Shown: positions 14,937 to 22,068 of the stretch, in pieces
Numbering within the stretch: position 1 is the first letter of the stretch
Layout: each line of letters opens with the position of its first letter
NCBI GenBank assembly: GCA_900542275.1
Contig: UQMW01000010.1
Coordinates: 1-55,565, forward strand
Length of the DNA: 55,565 nt
Reading direction: 5' to 3'
Source: an uncultured Collinsella sp.
Lineage (GTDB): Bacteria; Actinomycetota; Coriobacteriia; Coriobacteriales; Coriobacteriaceae
Notes under the pieces: generated by a model
Seen by the model: only the letters and a program-made list of their open reading frames with translations
Database searches by the model: none
What the model was told of the DNA's origin: nothing
Program-made: the position numbers and the translations under genes

Positions 14937-15815
14937 CTATACAAGACCCCAGGTCTTGACCTCTTGGTCGAGCCAGCCGTCGGCCAGGCGATCGCAAATC
15001 ACCTGATCGACCACGGCCGAAAGGTCGCAGCCCTTCTTGGTCGCCACGCCGTAGCCCTGCTCACCAAACTTGACCTCGGGCTGCAGCAGCTCAACGGTCT
15101 CGTTCATGTAACCGGCCAGCGTGGAGCGGTCCATGGCAAAGACGTCGATATTGCCGGCGTCGAGCGAACTCTTGATGATGGGGTAGCCGCTAAAGGCCCT
15201 AAACTCGGGCTTACAGCTAAAGCCGTTGTCCTTGATCATCTGCTCGATCAGGCTCTGCGTGGTAGCGCCCTGGCTCACGCCAATGACCTTGCCGTCCAGA
15301 TCCTCAATCGAGGTAAAGCCCGAACGCTTCTTGACCATGAGTCCCACGTAGTCGGTGCGGTACGGCGTCGAGAAATCCCAGCTCTTCTTGCGCTCGTCGG
15401 TGATGGTGTAGGTCGCCGCGACCACGTCAAGTTGGCCGTTATCGATCAGCGGGCCGCGCGTCTTGGGCGTTACGTCGGTAAACTCGACAAGCTCCTGGGC
15501 GCGGGCCTCCTTGTAGCTCACGCCAAAGACGGCAGCGGCGATCTGGTAGCACAAATCGACTTCCATGCCCTCAAAGCGGCCCTTGGCGGTGTCGTAATAG
15601 CCATAGCCAGGAACATCCTTCTTAACGCCGGCATTCAGATGCCCACGCGACTTGATGGCCGCGAGCTTGGACCCTTTATCGGAGCCCTCGCCGCCGGTGG
15701 AGTTGCCGCAACCGGTAAGCGCGGTCCCCGTCAGCGCAAGCATGCCGGCGCCAGCCAGCTGCAAAAAGTGACGGCGCGACACGGCCGCCCTCGTCATATC
15801 CGTCATGTCCATCAC
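14937..15815 (-). CDS. amino-acid ABC transporter substrate-binding lipoprotein with Tat-type signal
   Basis: Extracellular receptor of the importer, type-3 periplasmic-binding fold, 292 residues if the GTG at 15815 is used; ATG starts at 15812 or 15806 are equally possible. The N-terminus is notable: SRRHFLQ, a hydrophobic stretch, then LTGC, i.e. a twin-arginine signal combined with a lipobox. The mature part has the GVKKDVPGYGY, EVDLCYQIAAAVFG, ATYTITDERKKSWDFSTPY and DVFAMDRS segments typical of Glu/Asp/Gln/Cys receptors. It lies 5 nt after the ATPase gene stop. Export folded and then lipid-anchored is inferred from the signal. Confidence 0.92.
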   Translation of the reverse strand: MMDMTDMTRAAVSRRHFLQLAGAGMLALTGTALTGCGNSTGGEGSDKGSKLAAIKSRGHLNAGVKKDVPGYGYYDTAKGRFEGMEVDLCYQIAAAVFGVSYKEARAQELVEFTDVTPKTRGPLIDNGQLDVVAATYTITDERKKSWDFSTPYRTDYVGLMVKKRSGFTSIEDLDGKVIGVSQGATTQSLIEQMIKDNGFSCKPEFRAFSGYPIIKSSLDAGNIDVFAMDRSTLAGYMNETVELLQPEVKFGEQGYGVATKKGCDLSAVVDQVICDRLADGWLDQEVKTWGLV

Positions 15816-15820
15816 CGCGC

Positions 15821-16552
15821 CTAGTGCAGAATCTTGGACAGGAACTCGCGGCAGCGCGGGTTCTCGGGGTTATCGAAGAAGTGCTCGGGCGTGCCCTCCT
15901 CCAGAATGCGGCCGTCCTCCATAAAGATGACGCGGTCGGCCACCTGGCGCGCAAAACCCATCTCATGCGTCACGCAGATCATGGTGATGTCCTCCTGCGC
16001 GAGCTCAATCATAACGTCCAGAACCTCCTGGACCATCTCGGGGTCGAGCGCCGAGGTCGGCTCGTCAAACAGGATGATGGGCTGCTTGGTGCACAGGGCA
16101 CGGGCGATGGCGATACGCTGCTGCTGACCGCCCGAGAGGTTCTGCGGATACTCGCCGGCCTTATGCGCCATGCCAACGCGCTTGAGCGCGGCGATGGCGA
16201 TCTCGGTCGCCTCCTCCTTGCTCTTCTTTTGCAGCTTGACGGGCGCGAGCGTCAGGTTGCCCAGCACCGTCATGTTGGGATACAGGTTGAACTGCTGAAA
16301 CACCATGGAGCTATACTTGCGAGCCATCTCCAGGTGATTCTTCTTGGTAAGCGGCGTGCCGTCGATGATGACCTCGCCCGACGTGGGCTCCTCAAGATAA
16401 TCGACGCAGCGGATGAGCGTCGACTTACCCGAACCAGAGGGCCCGATCATTACGAGCTTCTCGCCGCGCTTGACGGTGAGGTTGATATCTTTGAGCACAT
16501 GCAGGTCGCCAAAGTACTTGTTGAGATGCTTGATCTCGATCATGTCTGCCAT
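15821..16552 (-). CDS. glnQ: polar amino-acid ABC transporter ATP-binding protein
   Basis: ATPase of the importer, 243 residues. Walker A GPSGSGKST, Q-loop VFQQFNLYPNMTVLGN, signature LSGGQQQRIAIARAL, Walker B PIILFDEPTSALDPE and switch His in CVTHEMGFARQ are all intact. It is the first gene of the operon ATPase, binding protein, permease, permease, kinase-like. A TACAAT box at 16588-16593 lies about 36 nt upstream. GlnQ/HisP-like enzymes are too similar to decide the substrate. Confidence 0.93.
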   Translation of the reverse strand: MADMIEIKHLNKYFGDLHVLKDINLTVKRGEKLVMIGPSGSGKSTLIRCVDYLEEPTSGEVIIDGTPLTKKNHLEMARKYSSMVFQQFNLYPNMTVLGNLTLAPVKLQKKSKEEATEIAIAALKRVGMAHKAGEYPQNLSGGQQQRIAIARALCTKQPIILFDEPTSALDPEMVQEVLDVMIELAQEDITMICVTHEMGFARQVADRVIFMEDGRILEEGTPEHFFDNPENPRCREFLSKILH

Positions 16553-16664
16553 GAATGTCCCTTCCCTGCGTTTACACGAGTTGAACTATTGTACGGAAAG
16601 AACCACGTTTCCGCAGCCCACACTACATTCCCGTAAAGAACCCGCAACCTTCCACCTAGTCATT

Positions 16665-16699
16665 GGGCACTCATTTAAGTCTGTCCCCAATGAGTGCCC
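16665..16699. repeat. CTGTCCCC-core hairpin
   Basis: GGGCACTCATT, loop TAAGTCTGTCCCC, AATGAGTGCCC: 11-bp perfect arms in the gap between glnQ and the YqeY gene. It shares only its core with the hairpins at 12804, 18570 and 22028. Confidence 0.8.
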
Positions 16700-16774
16700 T
16701 TCAGCTGCCATCAAAAAAGGGGCGCGACCGCAATGGTCACTCCCCCTCAACATCAACTATATGCCGCTCGGTCC

Positions 16775-17218
16775 CTACGCGAGTTTGGCTCCAACGATCT
16801 TTGCTGCTGCCGGCTTGTCGAAGTTGCCACCGGTGGCCTTGCCCAGAGCACCCATGACCTGGCCCATCTGCTTCTTGGACGTGGCGCCCAGCTCGGCGAT
16901 AACCTGCTCGATCAGAGCCTCGAGCTCCTCGCCCGAAACCTGTGCGGGCAGCAGGCTCTCCAGAATCTTGACCTGCTCGGTCAGGTTGTCGGTACGCTCT
17001 TGGTCGGTACCGGCCTTGATGGACATCTCCAGCGTCTCGCTCGTCTGCTTAATCAGACGCTTGATCATGCTGTTGACGTCTTCCTCGGTCACATCGCGAC
17101 GCTCGTTGACCTCGATGTTCTTCACTTCGGCCTTAACCTGGCGAATGATGGACAGGCGAACCTTGTCCTTGGCCTTCATGGCCGCGATCATTTCCTTCTG
17201 CAGCTCTTCGTTGGTCAT
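16775..17218 (-). CDS. GatB/YqeY domain protein
   Basis: Free-standing YqeY protein related to the tail of the GatB amidotransferase subunit; it may bind tRNA, but its role is not settled. The chosen ATG at 17218 follows GAGGAGGATTTGCAG and gives 147 residues, the family length. Landmarks are MKAKDKVRLSIIRQVKAEVKN, KRLIKQTSETLEM, ESLLPAQVSGEELEALI and MGQVMGALGKATGGNFD. It lies 54 nt downstream of the foldase gene on the same strand and may share its transcript. Confidence 0.93.
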   Translation of the reverse strand: MTNEELQKEMIAAMKAKDKVRLSIIRQVKAEVKNIEVNERRDVTEEDVNSMIKRLIKQTSETLEMSIKAGTDQERTDNLTEQVKILESLLPAQVSGEELEALIEQVIAELGATSKKQMGQVMGALGKATGGNFDKPAAAKIVGAKLA

Positions 17219-17272
17219 CTGCAAATCCTCCTCAATAGTGCGGGCGGCACTCACACGAGCGCCGCCCCATGA

Positions 17273-18493
17273 TTACTCAGTCGTCGACGAATTGTCGGTC
17301 GAACTCTTGGTGACGCCCTTCAGGCTGACGTTGTACGGCACGTCCTTGGGCATGGGGTTAACGGTGATGTCGGCGTCCTTCTTGTACTGCTCCAGCCACT
17401 CGCTGTACGCAGTGCTCTCTGCCTGCGTCTTCACCACGTTGGAGACATACTTCTTGATGTCCTTGGGCACCTGTTTAATGTCATCGACCTGGCTATCGAC
17501 ATGGAAGTAGTCGGTGCACTTGATGATGTGGTAACCATACGTCGACTCGACGACGTCGCTCACGTCGCCCTTGTTAAGGCCTTCGAGCGCCGCCTGATAG
17601 CTGTCGACGAAGGTGGTGAGCTTGTCCCAGCCCACGTCGCCCTTCTTCTCCTTGGAACCGGTGTCGTCGGAATACTGCTTCACGGCGTCTTCGAAGCTCA
17701 GCTCGCCGGAGTTAATCTTGTCCAGGCACTCCTGCGCCTTGGCCTTGGCGGCAGCCTTGTCCTCGTCGGATGCGTCGGAATCGACCTTGATCAGGATGTT
17801 CGACGAGCGGCGGGCATCGTTGTACTTCGACAGGTTCTCGTTGATGTAATCGACGATCTCGCTGTCCTTGGGCTTGCTGGTGGGCGCCACGGCATCTTTG
17901 AGCTTTTGCTGCGCCAGGCTCTCCTTGAGTGAGCTCTTATAGGTGTCCTCGGTGTAGCCGTAGGTCTTAAGGGTCTTCTTAAAGGTCTTGGCGCCGCCCG
18001 CGCTCTTGCACGCGTCCTTCCAGGCTTTCTCGACCTCCTCGTCCGACACCGTCACGCCGTTCTCCTTCTGTGCCTGTTGAAGCAGAATCTGCTGCGTGTA
18101 GGAGTCGATGAGTTGCTTGCGGTACTTCTTGGGCGTGAGGTCGTTGTCGACCAGATACTGCGCCCAGTCCTTGTCCTTGGTGTAGCCGTAAGACGTGCGC
18201 ATGCTCATGATCTGCTTTGTCACGGTGTCCTCGGTGAGGTTGGTGCCGTTGATAGTGGCAGCCACACCGCCGGTAAGCTTGTAGCCCGAGGTATCCTCTG
18301 CCTGCGACATAAGGCCGGAGCATGCCATGGCCGAGACGGAAAGCAGCATCGCCAGCACGCCGATGACCACCAGAACGATCTTGACGGTCTTAGACACGTA
18401 CGTCTTGCGCTGCTTCTTACGAGAGCTCGACGCGGCGCGGGCCTGCTGCTCGGGCGTCGGTGCGGCCTCGGAGTTCTTTTTCTTGTTTGCCAT
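17273..18493 (-). CDS. membrane-anchored parvulin-type peptidyl-prolyl isomerase
   Basis: Extracytoplasmic foldase of the SurA/PrsA kind, helping exported proteins fold. It has 406 residues. A basic, Ala/Gln-rich cytoplasmic tail (1-37) is followed by a hydrophobic segment (38-58) ending SAMACSG, which could be a membrane anchor or a weak lipobox. A helical chaperone-like domain (about 75-225) and a parvulin domain (about 228-328, ILIKVDSD ... SFEDAVKQYSDD ... KKGDVGWD ... GLNKGDVSDVVESTYGYHIIKCTDYF) follow. The tail is Ser/Thr-rich. GAAAGGCCAACT precedes the ATG. As a Gram-positive cell exports through one membrane, the PrsA-like role is the better analogy. Confidence 0.9.
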   Translation of the reverse strand: MANKKKNSEAAPTPEQQARAASSSRKKQRKTYVSKTVKIVLVVIGVLAMLLSVSAMACSGLMSQAEDTSGYKLTGGVAATINGTNLTEDTVTKQIMSMRTSYGYTKDKDWAQYLVDNDLTPKKYRKQLIDSYTQQILLQQAQKENGVTVSDEEVEKAWKDACKSAGGAKTFKKTLKTYGYTEDTYKSSLKESLAQQKLKDAVAPTSKPKDSEIVDYINENLSKYNDARRSSNILIKVDSDASDEDKAAAKAKAQECLDKINSGELSFEDAVKQYSDDTGSKEKKGDVGWDKLTTFVDSYQAALEGLNKGDVSDVVESTYGYHIIKCTDYFHVDSQVDDIKQVPKDIKKYVSNVVKTQAESTAYSEWLEQYKKDADITVNPMPKDVPYNVSLKGVTKSSTDNSSTTE

Positions 18494-18569
18494 AGTTGGC
18501 CTTTCGCATCACGAATCGAACAAACGCCATTGTGTCACAACGCAGCCCCCGCGACAAAGGGGCAACCCT

Positions 18570-18623
18570 GGCACTTGGGGACGTTCCTTTTCTGCCGGCA
18601 GTTAGGGACAGTCCCCAAGTGCC
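18570..18623. repeat. GGGGAC-core hairpin
   Basis: GGCACTTGGGGAC and GTCCCCAAGTGCC, 13-bp perfect arms, 28-nt loop containing CTGCCGGCAG and AGGGACA. It lies between the foldase gene start and the PTS EIIA stop. Confidence 0.8.
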
Positions 18624-18627
18624 GGCT

Positions 18628-19092
18628 TTAAAAGTGGCGGCGGATGGCGTCGACCATGCCTTGGGGCGTGGTCTGGCCGAGCACATCGGCTGCGACGTCC
18701 GCGTCCATAAAGATATTCATGAGCGCTTGCAGGGCCTCGACCTGGCCGCCCGGCTCGGCAATACCCAAATTGATGACGATCTGCGCCGGCACGGGGGCAC
18801 CCATGCCGGCCATAGCATTGAACGTCACGGGCGCGGCGGGCTTTACCACCGCGATATAGGGCTTGGCCACAAACCCCGGGTCGGTGTGTGGGATGGCGAT
18901 GTTGGCCGCCGGCATGGCAAGGCCCGTGGGATAGGCATCCTCGCGCGTGCGGACGGCGTCGAGCCAACCGGTGCAGATGTAGCCGCGTGGGGCAAGTTCG
19001 CCTTCGAGTCGCGCAAACACCTCGGCGGGCGTCGCGCACTCCCAATCAAAAAACACCAGCTCAGGCGTAAACAGTGCTTCGTTATCCGCCAT
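18628..19092 (-). CDS. PTS EIIA component, fructose/galactitol (GatA) type
   Basis: Phosphocarrier of the PTS mannitol/fructose EIIA fold. From the ATG at 19092 (after GGAGGACGGT) it has 154 residues. The phospho-accepting His69 lies in IPHTDP. The flanking PTGLAMPAANIAIPHT and QVEALQALMNIFMDADVAADVL segments fit GatA-like EIIA. No EIIB or EIIC gene is adjacent. It must therefore serve a permease encoded elsewhere or act as a regulatory EIIA. Confidence 0.85.
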   Translation of the reverse strand: MADNEALFTPELVFFDWECATPAEVFARLEGELAPRGYICTGWLDAVRTREDAYPTGLAMPAANIAIPHTDPGFVAKPYIAVVKPAAPVTFNAMAGMGAPVPAQIVINLGIAEPGGQVEALQALMNIFMDADVAADVLGQTTPQGMVDAIRRHF

Positions 19093-19157
19093 ACCGTCCT
19101 CCAAAGTTGCATGAGGGCCACAATGCTCAATATGATAGCGAAACGGGGTATGCAAGG

Positions 19158-19625
19158 TTAGCCGAGGATCCCGATGAGCTCGAGTGCGCGCGCGGGCGTC
19201 AAGCATACCTCGGGCATCGTCTCCAACATGCGTCGGTCGCTCGTGACTACGTAGTCAACATCCGCCGTATCGCCCGAGGCGATAATGAGATTGTCCTCGA
19301 GGTCCGGCATGCGCTTGCCAAGCATGCGCGCCATCTCGCACTCCGCCATCGAAAGCGGGGAAGCCGTTGCCACCTGCATCATATGCTCGACGCATGCCCA
19401 TGCAGCCGGACCGAACGAAGCGTTAATCCCATTCACATTCCGTCGAGCTAGACGCCGAGGCAAGATGTAGAACACGTCCTTTGCCGTCGTTGGCGCGTAC
19501 AGAAGGTCGATCTTTCCCGCTTCGGCCAGTTCAACCAATCTTCTCACGTTGTCGAATGCGCCCTCTTGCAGGTAGTAATCAAGCCAAACATTCGTGTCCA
19601 CCAAGAGCCGCTTTGCCTCGATCAT
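19158..19625 (-). CDS. PIN-domain ribonuclease toxin
   Basis: Probable VapC-like toxin that cuts RNA with a metal-ion site. It has 155 residues. PIN acidic residues are visible: Asp10 in LLVDTNVWLDYY, Asp108 in PDLEDNLIIAS, and Asp130 in VVTSDRRML. The ATG at 19625 overlaps the antitoxin stop in an ATGA arrangement, so the two are translationally coupled. A TTG start two codons earlier is less likely. The partner upstream is a RelB/DinJ-like protein rather than a typical VapB, which makes the pair a mixed type II module. Confidence 0.85.
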   Translation of the reverse strand: MIEAKRLLVDTNVWLDYYLQEGAFDNVRRLVELAEAGKIDLLYAPTTAKDVFYILPRRLARRNVNGINASFGPAAWACVEHMMQVATASPLSMAECEMARMLGKRMPDLEDNLIIASGDTADVDYVVTSDRRMLETMPEVCLTPARALELIGILG

Positions 19626-19966
19626 CGGCAATTCGCCTCGATGTCGGCAATCATCGCGTCATACATATCATCTCGTACGGCATCCCAGTCTTCCGCAGAT
19701 GATCCACCTGGCGCAAAATCCGAAGCGCTTAGCCCCAACGAGGAAAAAGCTAGGCCACACCCCTGCTCGGCCAGGCTCTCCGCACGGGGCGCCTCGCGCT
19801 TATCCGCCACCATAAATCCCGGCAACGTTTGATGCTCGACAAGATAGACCCAAAGCGCACGAATAGCATCGCTCGCCCCCAATCCATTGCGAGTTAGGAC
19901 CGCGTCGCCACCAGCCTTGAGCATAGGATCGATTCGCGTGTTGAGCTGCACCGTTGCTGTACCCAT
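19622..19966 (-). CDS. RelB/DinJ-family antitoxin
   Basis: DNA-binding antitoxin of the toxin-antitoxin pair, 114 residues. The N-terminal ribbon-helix-helix fits DinJ: VQLNTRIDPMLKAGGDAVL, then GLGASDAIRALWVYLVEHQTLPGFM. The C-terminal half (about 55-114), acidic and with DFAPGGSSAEDWDAVRDDMYDAM, would wrap the toxin. Antitoxin-first order and a 4-nt overlap with the PIN gene are standard. A short leader with AGAGAGGAGCC precedes the ATG. Autoregulation is expected, though no operator was identified. Confidence 0.83.
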   Translation of the reverse strand: MGTATVQLNTRIDPMLKAGGDAVLTRNGLGASDAIRALWVYLVEHQTLPGFMVADKREAPRAESLAEQGCGLAFSSLGLSASDFAPGGSSAEDWDAVRDDMYDAMIADIEANCR

Positions 19967-20016
19967 AGCGGCTCCTCTCTATCTGCTAGCAGTATAGCAA
20001 ACATGAAAGGCCACGC

Positions 20017-20050
20017 AAAAGGGCCCCGCCCGCACACGGACGAGGCCCTA
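20017..20050 (-). terminator. intrinsic terminator after purN
   Basis: Minus strand: AGGGCCTCGTCCG, short loop, CGGGCGGGGCCCTTTT; an imperfect stem with a T-tract. Confidence 0.75.
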
Positions 20051-20117
20051 TCAGATTTCTTGGTTCTGATGAAGCTTTTACATCTCAAGGAAACCAAGGA
20101 GACCCTTTTTCAAGCGA

Positions 20118-20816
20118 CTAGCGCGCCGGGTCAACTGCCACCTTGCCGTTCTCCAGCACGTGGATGCGACCGTCGGCGAGCATTTGCACGACCTCGGGAT
20201 ACAGCACGTGCTCAATCGCGTGGATGTGCTCCTCGAGCGTGTCGACATCCCAGCCCTCCTCAACAGCCAGTGTGCGCTGGGCGATGATGGGACCGTTGTC
20301 GTAGATCTCGTTGGCAAAATGCACGGTCACGCCAGTTACCTTGACGCCGCGCGCAAAGGCATCGTCAATCGCATGCGCACCGGTAAAGCTCGGCAGCAGC
20401 GCCGGATGCAGATTGACCACGCGGTTGGGAAACGCCGCCAGCAAAGGCGTGTGCACCATGCGCATGTAGCCGGCCATGACCACATACTCGCAGCCGCGCT
20501 CGAGAAGCTCGTGCGCGATGATCTCGTCAGCGGCGATGGGGTCGGCGTAGACATCCTTGGACAGCGTGAGCGTCTGGATGCCCGCGCGCTCAGCGCGCTG
20601 CAGACCCTTAGCCGAGGGACGGCTCGACACCACAAGCTCAATCGAAGCGTTGAGCTTGCCGGCGGCGATCAGATCGATCAGCGCCTGCAAGTTGGTACCC
20701 GAACCGCTGATGAGTACACCGATCTTGAGCGGCTCGGCCGTATCGGTGCCGGTCGGACGGGTATAGGGCACAAAGCCCAGGCCCTCGGCGGCAGCCATCT
20801 GCTCGTTAGCGCTCAT
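20118..20816 (-). CDS. purN: phosphoribosylglycinamide formyltransferase
   Basis: Third step of purine synthesis: formylates GAR with 10-formyl-THF. It has 232 residues from the ATG at 20816, which overlaps the purM end by 11 nt. Motifs: KIGVLISGSGTNLQALIDLI, VVSSRPSAKGLQRAE, and the catalytic stretch MAGYMRMVHTPLL ... NLHPALLPSFTGAHAIDDA with the Asn-His-Asp triad (His in LHPALLP, Asp in VHFANEIYDNGPI nearby). About 30 extra residues precede the core, so translation may instead begin at the ATG 18 nt further in. It is the last gene of purF-purM-purN. Confidence 0.94.
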   Translation of the reverse strand: MSANEQMAAAEGLGFVPYTRPTGTDTAEPLKIGVLISGSGTNLQALIDLIAAGKLNASIELVVSSRPSAKGLQRAERAGIQTLTLSKDVYADPIAADEIIAHELLERGCEYVVMAGYMRMVHTPLLAAFPNRVVNLHPALLPSFTGAHAIDDAFARGVKVTGVTVHFANEIYDNGPIIAQRTLAVEEGWDVDTLEEHIHAIEHVLYPEVVQMLADGRIHVLENGKVAVDPAR

Positions 20817-21909
20817 CGGAGTACACGACCTTACCGGAACCCTCAACGCACTCGCCCACGCGGAACGGCTTCTCGCCCAGCGCGACCAGGGCCTCGGTCA
20901 CCGCGGCCTCGTCCTCGGGGGCGACGATCAGGCACAGGCCAACGCCCATGTTGAAGGTCTTGCATGCCTCGTTGGGCGCGAGCTCGGCCTGGCGCGACAC
21001 GTAGGTGATGACGGGCGGAACGTCCCAGCCCATCTCGGCACCGTTGCGGGTGACCACAGCGTCGACGTCGTCGGCGAGCGCGCGGTTGAGGTTCTCAGTA
21101 ATACCGCCGCCAGTGATGTGGGCAATAGCGTGCACGTTGGCGCCGCCGCGCAGCAGCTCCAGAATCGGCTTGACGTAGATGCGCGTGGGAGCCAGCAGGG
21201 CGTCTGCCAGCGATGCGCCGCCGAGTTCCTCGAGCGGACGGCTCAGCTCCTCGGCCTTAGCGGCGGCCTCGGGCGTGCCCGGCTTAATGCCGTCGACGCC
21301 GATGACTTTACGCACGAGCGAGTAGCCGTTGGAGTGCACGCCGGTGGAAGGCAGACCCAGGATCACATCGCCCGGGCGGACGTTTGCGGGGTCGAGCATC
21401 TTGGGACGGTCGACGACGCCCACGGTAAATCCGGCAAGGTCGTAGTCGGCCGGAGCCATGACGCCGGGGTGCTCGGCCATCTCGCCGCCCACGAGCGCGC
21501 AGCCCGCGAGCTTGCAGCCGTCGGCCACGCCCTTGATGATCTTTGCCATGTGCTCGGCCTCGATGTGACCGATGGCAACGTAGTCCAGGAAGAACAGCGG
21601 CTCGGCGCCCGAAGCCAAAATGTCGTTGACGCACATAGCGACCAGGTCCTGGCCCACCGTCTCGTGACGGTCCATGATCTGGGCGAGCACGAGCTTGGTG
21701 CCCACGCCGTCGGTACCGCTGATCAGGATCGGGTCTTCCATATCCTTAAGCGCGGCGGCCGAGAACAGGCCGCCAAAGCCACCGATACCGCCGATAACCT
21801 CGGGGCGGTTGGTATCCTTGACCATCTGCTTAATCGCGTCGACGGCGCGGCCGCCCTCGGCGGTATCGACGCCGGCGTCCTCGTACGTCACATGCTTGCT
21901 GTCGCTCAT
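20806..21909 (-). CDS. purM: phosphoribosylformylglycinamidine cyclo-ligase (AIR synthetase)
   Basis: Closes the imidazole ring of AIR with ATP. The 367 residues fit the family. Landmarks: VTYEDAGVDTAEGGRAVDAIK, GGFGGLF, the SGTDGVGTKLVLAQ nucleotide loop, QDLVAMCVNDILASGAEPLFFLDY, LVGGEMAEHPGVM, DVILGLPSTGVHSNGYSL and HITGGGITENLNRAL. The upstream gap to purF (157 nt) contains two hairpins but no obvious terminator, so purF and purM may be co-transcribed with attenuation between them. Confidence 0.96.
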   Translation of the reverse strand: MSDSKHVTYEDAGVDTAEGGRAVDAIKQMVKDTNRPEVIGGIGGFGGLFSAAALKDMEDPILISGTDGVGTKLVLAQIMDRHETVGQDLVAMCVNDILASGAEPLFFLDYVAIGHIEAEHMAKIIKGVADGCKLAGCALVGGEMAEHPGVMAPADYDLAGFTVGVVDRPKMLDPANVRPGDVILGLPSTGVHSNGYSLVRKVIGVDGIKPGTPEAAAKAEELSRPLEELGGASLADALLAPTRIYVKPILELLRGGANVHAIAHITGGGITENLNRALADDVDAVVTRNGAEMGWDVPPVITYVSRQAELAPNEACKTFNMGVGLCLIVAPEDEAAVTEALVALGEKPFRVGECVEGSGKVVYSDER

Positions 21910-21979
21910 CTGAGCCTTCCTCTCCCACTACCGTGGCGCCGCGCGTGCGCCAAACGGTGCTCATAGTTGCGTTCATTTC

Positions 21980-22068
21980 GGCGTGTGCCATAACAGCACA
22001 CGCCGTCATATCAACAAAACAGCAGGTAAAACCCACCAAAATAAACCTGTCCCCATATGGCAGGTTTT
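21980..22068. repeat. two adjacent hairpins between purF and purM, one with a CTGTCCCC core
   Basis: GGCGTGTGC CATAACA GCACACGCC (21980-22004), then AAAACCCACC, loop with AAATAAACCTGTCCCCATAT, GGCAGGTTTT (22028-22068). The second shares the AAAATAAACCTGTCCC word with the pair around 9791-9965. Confidence 0.75.
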
